Source: Bacteroidales bacterium (GTDB lineage Bacteria > Bacteroidota > Bacteroidia > Bacteroidales > ML635J-15). From it: a DNA stretch of 64,000 nt. Position numbers and translations under genes: made by a program. The DNA lies in assembly GCA_017617125.1 (NCBI GenBank), contig JAFZWY010000056.1, forward strand, positions 1 to 64,000, given 5' to 3'. How positions within the stretch are numbered: the stretch's first letter is position 1; every line of letters starts with the position of its first letter. This document shows, in pieces, positions 43,774 through 52,072 of this stretch. Below the pieces are notes generated by a model that made no database searches, was not told the DNA's origin, and was given only the letters and a program-made list of their open reading frames with translations.

Positions 43774-44346
43774 ATGATGAAAAAATTCACTATCATATTG
43801 CTCATGCTTGTATCTGCTCTTGCCGGATTCGCACAAGTAGAGCCTAACGAATACCAGCAGGGAGGGTTCTGCTCGTTCAGCGGACAATTCTATCCTGTGG
43901 AAAAGGGAATGTCGGTTTCGCTTGGCGGCAACTGCGGTTTCATAATAAAGGACTTCAGACTTGGCGCATACTACGAAGGCATGGCAAATTCTGTAAAAAT
44001 CGTTGGAACCGATTCCGAACCGCACAACATGAGGCAAAGCCACGGCGGTATATATTTCGGATATCCGTTTTTCAACAGCCACGACTTCCATCTTGTTACC
44101 GACATAAAGATAGGATATGGAGCTTCGTTGCTTATAAACTCAGTAAGCCGCAAAGGATACGACAAGGCTGGATTTGTAGCGATAGTTCCGTCGGCTGCCC
44201 TGGAATACTCGATAACCGACATTCTGAAAATATCGCTGGGCATCAACTACCAGTTCCACATCAACGTAAAGAAGCCAGAATTTTACAACCAGTCTATACT
44301 GAACGCCCCTGGCGTATACCTAGCACTTACATTAGGACTTTTCTAA
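43774..44346 (+). CDS. small predicted outer-membrane beta-barrel protein
   Basis: The 190-residue product starts with a signal peptide (MMKKFTIILLMLVSALAGFAQ). The mature part has alternating hydrophobic strands ending in a Phe-terminated strand (GVYLALTLGLF), like small outer-membrane barrels. Examples are MSVSLGGNCGFIIKDFRLGAYYEG, GGIYFGYPFF, and KISLGINYQFHIN. The upstream in-frame start at 43702 falls before the terminator stem and is rejected. A weak minus-7-like box TCAGTTTG lies at about 43762. Family and role are not recognised; the stop is immediately adjacent to the convergent trmN6 stop. Confidence 0.65.
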   Translation: MMKKFTIILLMLVSALAGFAQVEPNEYQQGGFCSFSGQFYPVEKGMSVSLGGNCGFIIKDFRLGAYYEGMANSVKIVGTDSEPHNMRQSHGGIYFGYPFFNSHDFHLVTDIKIGYGASLLINSVSRKGYDKAGFVAIVPSAALEYSITDILKISLGINYQFHINVKKPEFYNQSILNAPGVYLALTLGLF

Positions 44347-45054
44347 TCAGAATTTCAGATAATAATCGCGCGTAAGCGACCTATACTTGTCGCTGAAATC
44401 GTGTCGCTCGCCATTTTCGATATACAGAGAATCGCACTCGGGCTCACATTGCTTTCGACTTAATTCCACAATTGTCCGTATCGGAGGCACATCAGGACGC
44501 GACGACACATACAGCCTGCGCAACACAAACAATCCATATTTCGACGCTTCGTCCTCGAACAACCTGCATTGCTCGGTAGGATAAATTACATAGCAACGTC
44601 CGTCTGGCGACAAAAGCCTGCAAATAGAAGCCGCCAATTCCGAAATGTTGAGACTTAGGTCGTGACGCGCCAATGCCCTGCCCTTCTCGGGAGCAACGAC
44701 ATCGGTAGTATAAAATGGCGGATTCGAGACAATAAGGTCATATTTTCCCTCCGACACAAAATCCTGCACTGACGACTGGAAAACCGTTATTCTATCACTC
44801 CACTTGCTCTGCTCGACATTGAACTTAGCAACTTCTACTGCCTCGTCGTTTATGTCGATTCCGTGAATCAGCGCATCGCATTTCTGCGCCAACATAAGGC
44901 AAAGCAAGCCTGTGCCAGTGCCAATGTCAAGAATTCGTTTTGCGTTTTTGCAATCGACATACGCGCCAAGCAGCACGCCGTCGGTACCGACTTTCATAAT
45001 CGACTTGCGGTGCATTACGCGGAACTGCTTGAATGTGAAGAAGTCGTCACGCAT
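44347..45054 (-). CDS. trmN6: tRNA1(Val) (adenine(37)-N6)-methyltransferase family protein
   Basis: The 235-residue SAM-dependent enzyme of the YfiC/TrmN6 type methylates N6 of A37 in tRNA1(Val). It has FTFKQFRVMHRKSIMKVGTDGVLLGAYVD at the N terminus, the SAM motif ILDIGTGTGLLCLMLAQ (about 40-56), and the N6-adenine catalytic motif IVSNPPFYTTD (about 118-128). Its ATG overlaps the TIGR02757 stop by one base, so the two are translationally coupled. The tRNA target in this organism is inferred from the family. Confidence 0.9.
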   Translation of the reverse strand: MRDDFFTFKQFRVMHRKSIMKVGTDGVLLGAYVDCKNAKRILDIGTGTGLLCLMLAQKCDALIHGIDINDEAVEVAKFNVEQSKWSDRITVFQSSVQDFVSEGKYDLIVSNPPFYTTDVVAPEKGRALARHDLSLNISELAASICRLLSPDGRCYVIYPTEQCRLFEDEASKYGLFVLRRLYVSSRPDVPPIRTIVELSRKQCEPECDSLYIENGERHDFSDKYRSLTRDYYLKF

Positions 45055-45815
45055 TAGGCCATTGGATTTTGGTTTACTCCCGAACCGAAAAGTGCAAAGT
45101 CGTACTTTATAGGATCGGCCGGGTCGAATTTGCGAAGGTTTTCGGTAAGTTCAAGCACAGCTTTCCAATCGTTTTGGTTACGTGTTAGCAAGCCAAGGTC
45201 GCGAGCGCATCGTCCACAATGCACGTCGAGCGGAATAAGCAAAGCGGCGGGACTTATGCCTTTCCACAACCCGAAGTCGACACCACGTCCATCATCGCGC
45301 ACCATCCAGCGCAGAAACATATTCAGTCGTTTTGCTGCCGAGCCTTTGGTAATGTCGGAAATGTGACGCATATTGCGAGCCTCGTGCGGAATTTCGAACA
45401 AGACAGCATGGACGTTCATCAGGTTTTTGTCCATCTCTGGAAACTTGCAGAAAACAGCTTCTAGGCCTCCGTGATTACGGTAGATATTGGCAAGCGAACG
45501 CACGAAAAAACGCATATCGTCGCCATTGAAAGTGCGATGTACAGCGGCGTCGAGGGATTTTAGGTCGCGCTCCTCGAAGTTCATCACAAAATCGTATGGA
45601 GCATTGTCCATGAGCCGCATGAAACGTTTTGCGTTGTTTATTATCATCTTGCGGTTGCCCCAGGCAATCATCGAAGCGAAAAAACCGCTAATCTCTATGT
45701 CCTCCTTGCGCGAAAAAGAATGCGGAATCTGTATGGGGTCGTTTTCCACGAAATTTGCTACTGCAAACTTTTCGTACCGCTCGTCGAGCAAAGCCTTTGT
45801 CGATTGGAAGTCCAT
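45054..45815 (-). CDS. TIGR02757 (DUF2400) family protein
   Basis: The 253-residue protein has the family signatures: KALLDERYEKFAVANFVENDPIQIPHSFSRKEDIEISGFFASMIAWGNRKMIINNAKRFMRLMDNAPYDF, and GSAAKRLNMFLRWMVRDDGRGVDFGLWKGISPAALLIPLDVHCGRCARDLGLL. The DVHCGR segment and overall helical nature recall HhH-type DNA glycosylases, but no activity is proven. ATG 45815 is chosen because a minus-7 box on this strand lies at 45833-45840. The longer frame to 46037 would cover the divergent LysE gene. It is coupled to trmN6. Confidence 0.9.
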   Translation of the reverse strand: MDFQSTKALLDERYEKFAVANFVENDPIQIPHSFSRKEDIEISGFFASMIAWGNRKMIINNAKRFMRLMDNAPYDFVMNFEERDLKSLDAAVHRTFNGDDMRFFVRSLANIYRNHGGLEAVFCKFPEMDKNLMNVHAVLFEIPHEARNMRHISDITKGSAAKRLNMFLRWMVRDDGRGVDFGLWKGISPAALLIPLDVHCGRCARDLGLLTRNQNDWKAVLELTENLRKFDPADPIKYDFALFGSGVNQNPMA

Positions 45816-45832
45816 TATGAAAAATTTTGTCT

Positions 45833-45840
45833 CAAAAATA
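45833..45840 (-). promoter_or_regulatory. promoter minus-7 box of the TIGR02757-trmN6 pair
   Basis: TATTTTTG on the minus strand, 17 bp before ATG 45815. Confidence 0.65.
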
Positions 45841-45856
45841 ACGTTTTTCGAAACAC

Positions 45857-45864
45857 TATTTTTG
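45857..45864 (+). promoter_or_regulatory. promoter minus-7 box of the LysE-type gene
   Basis: TATTTTTG, 24 bp before ATG 45889. It is 16 bp from the oppositely directed box, so the two divergent promoters overlap. Confidence 0.6.
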
Positions 45865-45888
45865 AAAAAAAGTTTGTTTCTTTGCAAC

Positions 45889-46536
45889 ATGATTTCAGAG
45901 ATATGTGACGGGGCAATGGTAGGGCTTACGGCTTCCATAACTGTGGGGCCAGTAGCGGTACTATGCATACAGCGCGCGCTCACGCGTCCGCGTATATCGT
46001 CGTTCATTTCGGGTGTGGGCGTTGTGTTTGCCGACACACTTATGGCTGCGCTCTCTTATTTCCTTTATTCGCTTATTTTCAACACAATACAGGAATACAA
46101 GCCCATACTTGGTGTTATAGGTGGAATCATTGTCATCATTTTCGGTGTGTTCATGTTCAAGCGCAATGCAGTAAAAGACATCCGACAAAGCAAGGACAAC
46201 CGCAATTCGTTATGGCAGGATTTTATATCGGTGGTTGGACTCACGCTTTCGAACTTCATCGGGGCTATGACCTACATTTTTGCATTCTTTGCAATGTTTA
46301 ATGTTGGAGTTGGCGATGGTGTTTCCGACAGCAACGAACTGATAAAAGGCATATTCATAATGCTTGGCTTCATCCTTGGTTCGTTCTCGTGGTGGACCTT
46401 CCTCACAATGTCGCTCAGCTTCTTCCGCAAGAAGATTAGACCACGCCATTTCCTGGTAATCAACCGTGTAGGTGGCTCGATAATAATACTGCTAGGTATT
46501 TATACAATAATTTCCACGTTTGTGGAAATCATATAA
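45889..46536 (+). CDS. LysE/RhtB-family amino-acid exporter
   Basis: The 215-residue inner-membrane protein has six predicted helices. It opens with GAMVGLTASITVGPVAVLCIQRALTRPRISSFISGVGVVFADTLMAALSYFL, which includes the conserved PGP-like VGP segment. Later helices are ILGVIGGIIVIIFGVFMF, GLTLSNFIGAMTYIFAFFAMF, IFIMLGFILGSFSWWTFLTMSLSFF, and GGSIIILLGIYTIIST. LysE proteins export amino acids or related solutes. The specificity is unknown. A longer in-frame start (45487) lies inside the divergent TIGR02757 gene and is rejected. Stop-to-stop gap to the DUF4143 gene is 15 bp. Confidence 0.85.
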   Translation: MISEICDGAMVGLTASITVGPVAVLCIQRALTRPRISSFISGVGVVFADTLMAALSYFLYSLIFNTIQEYKPILGVIGGIIVIIFGVFMFKRNAVKDIRQSKDNRNSLWQDFISVVGLTLSNFIGAMTYIFAFFAMFNVGVGDGVSDSNELIKGIFIMLGFILGSFSWWTFLTMSLSFFRKKIRPRHFLVINRVGGSIIILLGIYTIISTFVEII

Positions 46537-46551
46537 CGTATTCTGCAATTA

Positions 46552-47676
46552 TCAAGGCACTAAGAAATCGGCAATATTCTCTGGAGTAACAACTTGAAAT
46601 TCGGCATTTTGATAGGCATCTGCAAAAGTCTTTGGAAATCTTGCTTTAGCTTTTGGATTCCATTTTACTTCGTAAGCATATAGTTTTCCATCGCATTCTT
46701 CCACATAATCAATTTCTTGTTGCTGTTTTGTGCGCCAGAAATAGCGGTTTGCCCATTTTCTGTTGTATTCATTGCTTTTCATTCGCTCTGACACCACAAA
46801 ATTTTCCCACAAAGCACCAATGTCCTGCCTAATTTCTGGAGCAGTATAGTCGGCAATTAAGGCATTCCTTATGCCGTTGTCGTAAAAGTAAATTTTACGG
46901 CTAGTCTTTAGTTCATTGCGATGATTGCGGGCATACGAGGGCAACCGGAATATGATATAGCATTGCTCCAACAGAGTAATATATCGTTCTACAGTCTTGG
47001 CATCGAGTGAACAAATTTGTGCGAGTTCATTGAACGACACTTGCGACCCCACCTGATAGGCAAGCGCACGCAAAAGTATCTGCAACTTTTCGGGATGCTT
47101 AATGCTTTCCCACGACAATATATCCTTGTATAAATATGCATCGGTAAGCAACTTCAGAATTTCCATCTCGTTACCCTCGTTCATTACAACTTCTGGATAA
47201 TAGCCGTAAACAATACGCAAAGGCAACATCCTCATTTCCTTTAGTTTCCCATGATGAGCCACCATCTCGCCAAATGACAACGGAAACATTTGGTACTCCC
47301 ATTTGCGACCGGTAAGCGGTTCATTTACTTTGTTGGCCAGTTCAAAAGCAGAACTGCCAGTTGCAATAACCTGTATGTCGCTGTCAGAATCGGCAATAAG
47401 TTTCAGACGCATACCTATGTCTTTTATGCGCTGAGCCTCATCCAATATCACTATGCTGTTGCCCTTGAATTCGGAAAGCAACCTGTCCGCAGAAGCATTG
47501 TCAAACAAATTCTGAATCTGCAATTCATCACCGTTCAACCAAAGGCAATCAGTTCTTCCTTTGACCATTTGCCGAAGCAATGTCGTTTTTCCAACCTGAC
47601 GCGCACCTGTTAGAATAATTATCTTTCCCTTAAACAGCTTATTCGCAAGCGTTTTATTTAAAAATCTATCAATCAT
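46552..47676 (-). CDS. AAA+ ATPase with DUF4143 domain
   Basis: The 374-residue protein has a Walker A GARQVGKTTLLRQ (about 24-36), Walker B IVILDEAQRIKDIG (about 74-87), and an arginine-finger-like VIATGSSAFELANKV...LTGRKW. A winged-helix-like stretch (QVGSQVSFNELAQICSLDAKTVERYITLLEQCYII) precedes the DUF4143 domain with its nuclease-like C-terminal EIDYVEECDGKLYAYEVKWNPK (D/E-x-K). These genes are widespread in Bacteroidota in many copies. Roles in defence or toxin-like systems have been suggested, without proof. The promoter region carries a 32-bp tandem repeat (47704-47768). Confidence 0.92.
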   Translation of the reverse strand: MIDRFLNKTLANKLFKGKIIILTGARQVGKTTLLRQMVKGRTDCLWLNGDELQIQNLFDNASADRLLSEFKGNSIVILDEAQRIKDIGMRLKLIADSDSDIQVIATGSSAFELANKVNEPLTGRKWEYQMFPLSFGEMVAHHGKLKEMRMLPLRIVYGYYPEVVMNEGNEMEILKLLTDAYLYKDILSWESIKHPEKLQILLRALAYQVGSQVSFNELAQICSLDAKTVERYITLLEQCYIIFRLPSYARNHRNELKTSRKIYFYDNGIRNALIADYTAPEIRQDIGALWENFVVSERMKSNEYNRKWANRYFWRTKQQQEIDYVEECDGKLYAYEVKWNPKAKARFPKTFADAYQNAEFQVVTPENIADFLVP

Positions 47677-47696
47677 AACCCAATTGTTTTCAACTG

Positions 47697-47704
47697 CAAA
47701 TATA
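47697..47704 (-). promoter_or_regulatory. promoter minus-7 box of the DUF4143 gene
   Basis: TATATTTG on the minus strand, 20 bp before ATG 47676. It directly abuts the first unit of the tandem repeat. Confidence 0.7.
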
Positions 47705-47768
47705 TAACTTTTTTGGAATCAACTCCGCAAAAGTTATAACTTTTTTGGAATCAATTCCTAAAAAGTTG
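47704..47768 (-). promoter_or_regulatory. 32-bp tandem repeat overlapping the DUF4143 promoter, candidate operator
   Basis: On the plus strand ATAACTTTTTTGGAATCAAC plus TCC (47704-47726) recurs as the same 23 bases with one C-to-T change (47736-47758), exactly 32 bp later. A third, partial unit starts at about 47760 (AAAAGTTGCAAAA). The units cover the minus-33 zone and the upstream edge of the minus-7 box, so they are placed like operators. Confidence 0.6.
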
Positions 47769-47780
47769 CAAAAAAAAAGG

Positions 47781-47859
47781 GTCGCGCAAAACATTGCGAC
47801 GTTATATTATTGGATATTTTTTCATTATTATAATTGTGAGACGTTGCGAGCAACGTCTC
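47781..47859. repeat. two short palindromes between the DUF4143 gene and folP
   Basis: GTCGCGCAAAACATTGCGAC (47781-47800) is an imperfect palindrome. GAGACGTTGC and GCAACGTCTC (47838-47859, spacer GA) is a perfect one whose last base is the first of the folP stop triplet. The latter may end folP transcription. Confidence 0.7.
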
Positions 47860-48701
47860 TACTGTATGATTCGCAACTTACTACAAATCTTCGTCACCTC
47901 AACAGCCTCCTTCACATCGTGGACTCGAAGAATATCTGCACCTTTTTGCAAAGCAATTGTATTTAGAACTGTAGTGCCGTTAAGCGCGTTTTCGACAGTA
48001 ATGTCCAGATATTTCCAAAGCATCGACTTGCGCGAAATACCGACCAGCAATGGCAGTTCAAACAAAGCAAAGTCTTCAAGATGCTCCATCAGCTCGTAGT
48101 TCTGGTCAATGGTTTTCGAAAAGCCAAAGCCCGGGTCGATGATGATGTCGGAAACACCCAGAGAATGCAACTTGTTGACTTTCTCGGAAAAGAAGCGCAG
48201 AATGTCACCAGGGAAAGAGGTATATTCCGTGCCATTGTGCATTGTCAGCGGATTGGATGCTCCGTGCATAATAATATAAGGTACGTGCAGAGAGGCAACC
48301 GTCTCGAACATCTTCGGGTCGGCATCGCCAGCGCTGATGTCGTTTACTATTGATATGCCATAGTCGGACACAGCACGGCGAGCAATCTCTGCGCGAAAAG
48401 TGTCGAGCGAGAAAATCCTGTCGGGAAAATGCTTTGCCACAATCTCCAACGCTGGCAACAACCTACTCCATTCCTCGTCAGCATCGATGATTCTGCTTCC
48501 TGGGCGAGTCGACATTCCACCGATGTCAACCATATCGGCACCATCGGCAAACATCTTTTCTATGCGCTCTTTAATTTCACCATTGTCGGTAACCCTGCTT
48601 GCCGGGTTGAACGAGTCTGGCGTAAAATTCAAAATCCCCATAATGCGGGGATTTGAAAGGTCGTAAAGCGACCCTTTAATGTTTATGTGATCCAACCTCA
48701 T
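47859..48701 (-). CDS. folP: dihydropteroate synthase
   Basis: FolP condenses p-aminobenzoate with dihydropterin pyrophosphate in folate biosynthesis and is the sulfonamide target. The 280-residue TIM barrel has IMGILNFTPDSFNP (about 20-33), DMVDIGGMSTRPGS (about 55-68), VNDISAGDADPKM, DIIIDPGFGFSKTIDQNYELM, and LLVGISRKSMLW. The usual Glu or Tyr of the GGxSTRPG loop is a Met here, a variable position. It is the last gene of the ftsK-lolA-folP strand, 2 bp after the LolA-like stop. Confidence 0.96.
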   Translation of the reverse strand: MRLDHINIKGSLYDLSNPRIMGILNFTPDSFNPASRVTDNGEIKERIEKMFADGADMVDIGGMSTRPGSRIIDADEEWSRLLPALEIVAKHFPDRIFSLDTFRAEIARRAVSDYGISIVNDISAGDADPKMFETVASLHVPYIIMHGASNPLTMHNGTEYTSFPGDILRFFSEKVNKLHSLGVSDIIIDPGFGFSKTIDQNYELMEHLEDFALFELPLLVGISRKSMLWKYLDITVENALNGTTVLNTIALQKGADILRVHDVKEAVEVTKICSKLRIIQ

Positions 48702-48703
48702 CG

Positions 48704-49351
48704 CTATCGCATGTCAATAAGTTCGGCACCCGGATACGAGGCCTTGTTGAACTTAACTTCGGCATCAGTGATTGTCGGATTTTCAAGCATCTTGTCGATT
48801 TCAACAAGATAGTTTACGCCGTCCTTGCCGACATAGCGAACCGAGAAAATCTGCTTCTTGGTCTTGTCGATGCGAATTGTAATCTTCGAGTACTTCTTGT
48901 TCTCGATTTGTTTCGGATAGAAGTCGAACTCCATCAAGGCACGATTTTTCTCGAACTTGTCGGAAATGTAGTTTACCTTGAATTTCGACTTGTAGTCCTT
49001 GAGGATAGCCTGAGGATTTGTCATGAAAGCCTCGTTTTCGCTGTTGTTGGTAATGTTAATCTCGTCAGCGTCCTTCAGGTAGGTCCAGTTTGTCTTTCCA
49101 TCGGAATATACGACCTGGCCCATTATGTCCATTTTGTAGAGGCCCTGCTTGTAAATTGCATTGCCCTTGTACGAATCACGCTTTGCATTGTGCAAATTTT
49201 CTACGTACATGGTAAAATCAATCTTCAGTCCGACGTATTTTTCGGTCTTTACAGCAACCTGGTCGAGGATTTCCATCTGAGGTGTAGAACCCTGTGCCGA
49301 CATCATTAACGATGCTATCGAAGCGATTATCAACAATATAACTCTTTTCAT
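48704..49351 (-). CDS. LolA-like outer-membrane lipoprotein carrier
   Basis: The 215-residue periplasmic protein has a signal peptide (VILLIIASIASLMMSAQG) and the LolA/LolB-type half-barrel pattern: ILDQVAVKTEKYVGLKIDFTMYVEN, GNAIYKQGLYKMDIMGQVVYSDGKTNWTYLKDADEINI, and NPQAILKDYKSKFKVNYI. The C-terminal KFNKASYPGAELIDMR is the usual family end. LolA carries lipoproteins from the inner to the outer membrane. The start is ATG 49351, not the TTG six bases upstream. It lies 22 bp after ftsK, an order common in Bacteroidota. Confidence 0.9.
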   Translation of the reverse strand: MKRVILLIIASIASLMMSAQGSTPQMEILDQVAVKTEKYVGLKIDFTMYVENLHNAKRDSYKGNAIYKQGLYKMDIMGQVVYSDGKTNWTYLKDADEINITNNSENEAFMTNPQAILKDYKSKFKVNYISDKFEKNRALMEFDFYPKQIENKKYSKITIRIDKTKKQIFSVRYVGKDGVNYLVEIDKMLENPTITDAEVKFNKASYPGAELIDMR

Positions 49352-49373
49352 ATTCAAAAATTTTTACATTCAA

Positions 49374-52007
49374 CTATTTAATTTCACGCAATGACTCCAA
49401 ATATCGTTCCAAAGATGTTTCATCGTACAAAACTTGTCGTGCCTTGCTACCTTCGTATGGTCCGACAATGCCCATTGCCTCGAGCTGGTCGACAATTCTT
49501 CCTGCCCTGTTGTACCCAATTCCAAACTTACGCTGCAACATCGATGTAGAGCCCTGCTGGGTACTGCACACAAGACGTGCGGCTTCCTCGAACAGCGGAT
49601 CGCGGTTATTTGGGTCGAGGCTTGCTCCACCATCGCCACCTTCACCGCCTTCGGTCTTAACCTCTGGCAGTTCGTATACCAACGGATAGCCCTGCTGTTC
49701 GCTTATAAAATCGACAAGTTTCTGAACTTCGGGAGTATCGATAAACGCACACTGGACACGAGTAATATCGCCTCCGTACGAAATAAGCAGGTCGCCTCGT
49801 CCGATAAGCTGGTTTGCACCAGTCTGGTCGAGAATAGTCTTGGAATCGATGTAGTTGGTAACCTTGAAAGCAATTCGCGACGGGAAGTTTGCCTTGATAA
49901 CACCAGTAATTACGTTGGTCGAAGGACGCTGTGTAGCAACAATAAGGTGTATGCCTATTGCACGGGCCTTAGCTGCCAGACGCGATATTGGAGTTTCGAC
50001 CTGACGGCCTTCCTGCACAATAATGTCGGCGAACTCGTCGATTACAACCACGATGTAGAACATATAGTAATGTCCCTTCTCGGGATTGAGCTGACGTTTT
50101 ATGAACTTTTCGTTGTACTCGTTGATGTTTCTGCAGCCAGCCTTGGTAAGAAGTTCGTAGCGCTCGTCCATGAGTATGCAGAGCGAATTCATGGCCTCGG
50201 TAACCTTCGACACGTCGGTAATAATTGACGGATTGTTGCCCGGAAGTTTTGCAAGGTAATGCTTTTCGATGGCCCTATAGATAGAAAGTTCCACCATCTT
50301 GGGATCGACAAGCACGAACTTAAGCTGCGACGGATGCTTCTTGTATAGCAACGAAGCAATAATTGCATTAATACCAACCGACTTACCTTGACCAGTTGCA
50401 CCAGCCACTAGCAAATGCGGCGTCTTGGCAAGATTGAAAACGTAGGTTTCGTTGGTAATTGTCTTTCCGAGAGCAACTGGCAAGTCGTAGGTAGATTCCT
50501 GGAATTTCTTGGAGCTTATCACCGACTTCATCGAGACGGTCTCTGGATTTGGATTAGGCACCTCTATACCTATTGTTCCCTTGCCAGGAATCGGTGCAAT
50601 GATACGGATACCGAGAGCAGCAAGGCTCAATGCGATATCGTCCTCGAGGTTCTTTATCTTCGAAATCCTTACGCCCGGAGCGGGGACTATTTCGTACAAA
50701 GTAACCGTAGGACCAACCGTTGCCGAAATCTTCGAAATTTCGATGTTATAGTTGCTGAGCGTCTGTACAATCTGATTCTTGTGAGCATTGAGCTGAGCCT
50801 TTAGCTCATCGTCCGACATCTGGTTCTTCGATTGGAAATCGGGAAGCAGGTCGGCAGTCGGGAACTTGTAGAACTCGAGGTCCTTGGTAGGGTCGTAGTC
50901 GGGAAGATGAGTCCAGTCTTCGGGGTCGACCTGCGGTTCTTCCTCCGCCTTTGTCACGTCAAGCTCGACTTCGTCGCTTTCGGGTTCCTGCTGTCCGTCG
51001 AGTGGCATTTCGCCTTCATCGGCAGCAACTTCGTCAACCGGCTGTGCTTCTATGGTTTCTTCTCCGCTCGGATTTATCTCGAGGGCAAGACCGTCGTCTG
51101 GCACCTGCGGAGCGGGCTCTTCTGTAGTTTCTCCATCAAGGTCGATAGGTGTCGACGGCTCATCGTCATTTATAGGTTGTGCTCCGTCGGTAGGTTCAGG
51201 TGAAGGTTCAATCGGCAAGATAGGATCGATGGGCTTTTCGGGGCTACCGTCCACCTCTGGGTCGGCTGGCTTGTCTTCTTCATCTTCAAGCTTTTTCTTT
51301 AGGTCCTTAACCCTGAATACGGCAATACGTTCGAGCAGCTTCTTTATTCCTACAACAGAATTTTCGAAGCAGAAGACAATTATTATCAGCGCGAGCACCA
51401 CTATTATGGAATATGCGCCAATTGCACCTACAAGATTACGCAGGCTTTCGAATATGAATAGTCCGTGCTTTCCGCCGAGCCAGAACAAGTTTTCGCTAGC
51501 GCCGAATATCGAAGCCAAAGCAATGCTGAACCACAGCATTATGAACATGCTCTTGATGACGAACGACACTACGCGCACCTTCCTTATACGGAGCAGTCTC
51601 AGACTGATGACCACCAGCATTGCCACGATAGCAAACGAAGCGATGCCGAATGTATCGCGGATAAAGAAGTTTGCGACAACAGCACCGAGTTTGCCGGCCT
51701 TATTGTCGACCTGTATGTCGGATTTGAACAGAGCCTCGAAGAAACCGTAGTTCGACAACGACTGGTCGCTCTTCCATGTAAAGAAATAGGATATAAACGA
51801 CACGACCATTATTATGACAAAAGCAAGAAGCAAAACGCCGATACAGATTTTTATCTGGTCGGAACGTTTTACCTTAGATTCGTCGTCGATAGCCTCGTTT
51901 TCGCCTTTCTTTGCATCGCCTTCCTTCTTCTTCGATTTTGTTTCCGGCGATTTCTTTGGCTTAGCTTCCGCTTTTTCTTCTTTTCCCTTGCCGAATATTT
52001 TTCTCAC
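49374..52007 (-). CDS. ftsK: DNA translocase FtsK/SpoIIIE
   Basis: FtsK pumps chromosome dimers through the closing septum and activates dif recombination. The 877-residue protein has a charged Lys/Glu-rich N terminus (1-48), four transmembrane helices (about 52-225), and an acidic Pro/Glu linker (about 240-375). The motor has Walker A GATGQGKSVGINA and Walker B MFYIVVVIDEFADII, and the C-terminal gamma winged helix is QQGSTSMLQRKFGIGYNRAGRIVDQLEAMGIVGP. It begins with GTG 52007: the nearby ATG at 52018 is out of frame. A terminator-like stem (52028-52053) stands just upstream. Confidence 0.95.
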   Translation of the reverse strand: MRKIFGKGKEEKAEAKPKKSPETKSKKKEGDAKKGENEAIDDESKVKRSDQIKICIGVLLLAFVIIMVVSFISYFFTWKSDQSLSNYGFFEALFKSDIQVDNKAGKLGAVVANFFIRDTFGIASFAIVAMLVVISLRLLRIRKVRVVSFVIKSMFIMLWFSIALASIFGASENLFWLGGKHGLFIFESLRNLVGAIGAYSIIVVLALIIIVFCFENSVVGIKKLLERIAVFRVKDLKKKLEDEEDKPADPEVDGSPEKPIDPILPIEPSPEPTDGAQPINDDEPSTPIDLDGETTEEPAPQVPDDGLALEINPSGEETIEAQPVDEVAADEGEMPLDGQQEPESDEVELDVTKAEEEPQVDPEDWTHLPDYDPTKDLEFYKFPTADLLPDFQSKNQMSDDELKAQLNAHKNQIVQTLSNYNIEISKISATVGPTVTLYEIVPAPGVRISKIKNLEDDIALSLAALGIRIIAPIPGKGTIGIEVPNPNPETVSMKSVISSKKFQESTYDLPVALGKTITNETYVFNLAKTPHLLVAGATGQGKSVGINAIIASLLYKKHPSQLKFVLVDPKMVELSIYRAIEKHYLAKLPGNNPSIITDVSKVTEAMNSLCILMDERYELLTKAGCRNINEYNEKFIKRQLNPEKGHYYMFYIVVVIDEFADIIVQEGRQVETPISRLAAKARAIGIHLIVATQRPSTNVITGVIKANFPSRIAFKVTNYIDSKTILDQTGANQLIGRGDLLISYGGDITRVQCAFIDTPEVQKLVDFISEQQGYPLVYELPEVKTEGGEGGDGGASLDPNNRDPLFEEAARLVCSTQQGSTSMLQRKFGIGYNRAGRIVDQLEAMGIVGPYEGSKARQVLYDETSLERYLESLREIK

Positions 52008-52027
52008 TTTTCACCCATTAAAATTAG

Positions 52028-52053
52028 AAAAAATCCCCTTGCGAGGATTTTTT
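52028..52053 (-). terminator. terminator between the DUF4412 gene and ftsK
   Basis: Read on the minus strand, AAAAAATCC and GGATTTTTT pair over an 8-nt loop and are followed by CTAATTT. It ends the DUF4412 transcript only 20 bp before the ftsK start, so ftsK must use read-through or a promoter inside this gap. Confidence 0.7.
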
Positions 52054-52072
52054 CCATCTGTAAGAATATTTT

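Noticed and set aside
49434..50228. Plus-strand open frame of 264 codons inside ftsK
   Set aside because: Lies fully within the FtsK motor domain; no start signals or recognisable motifs.
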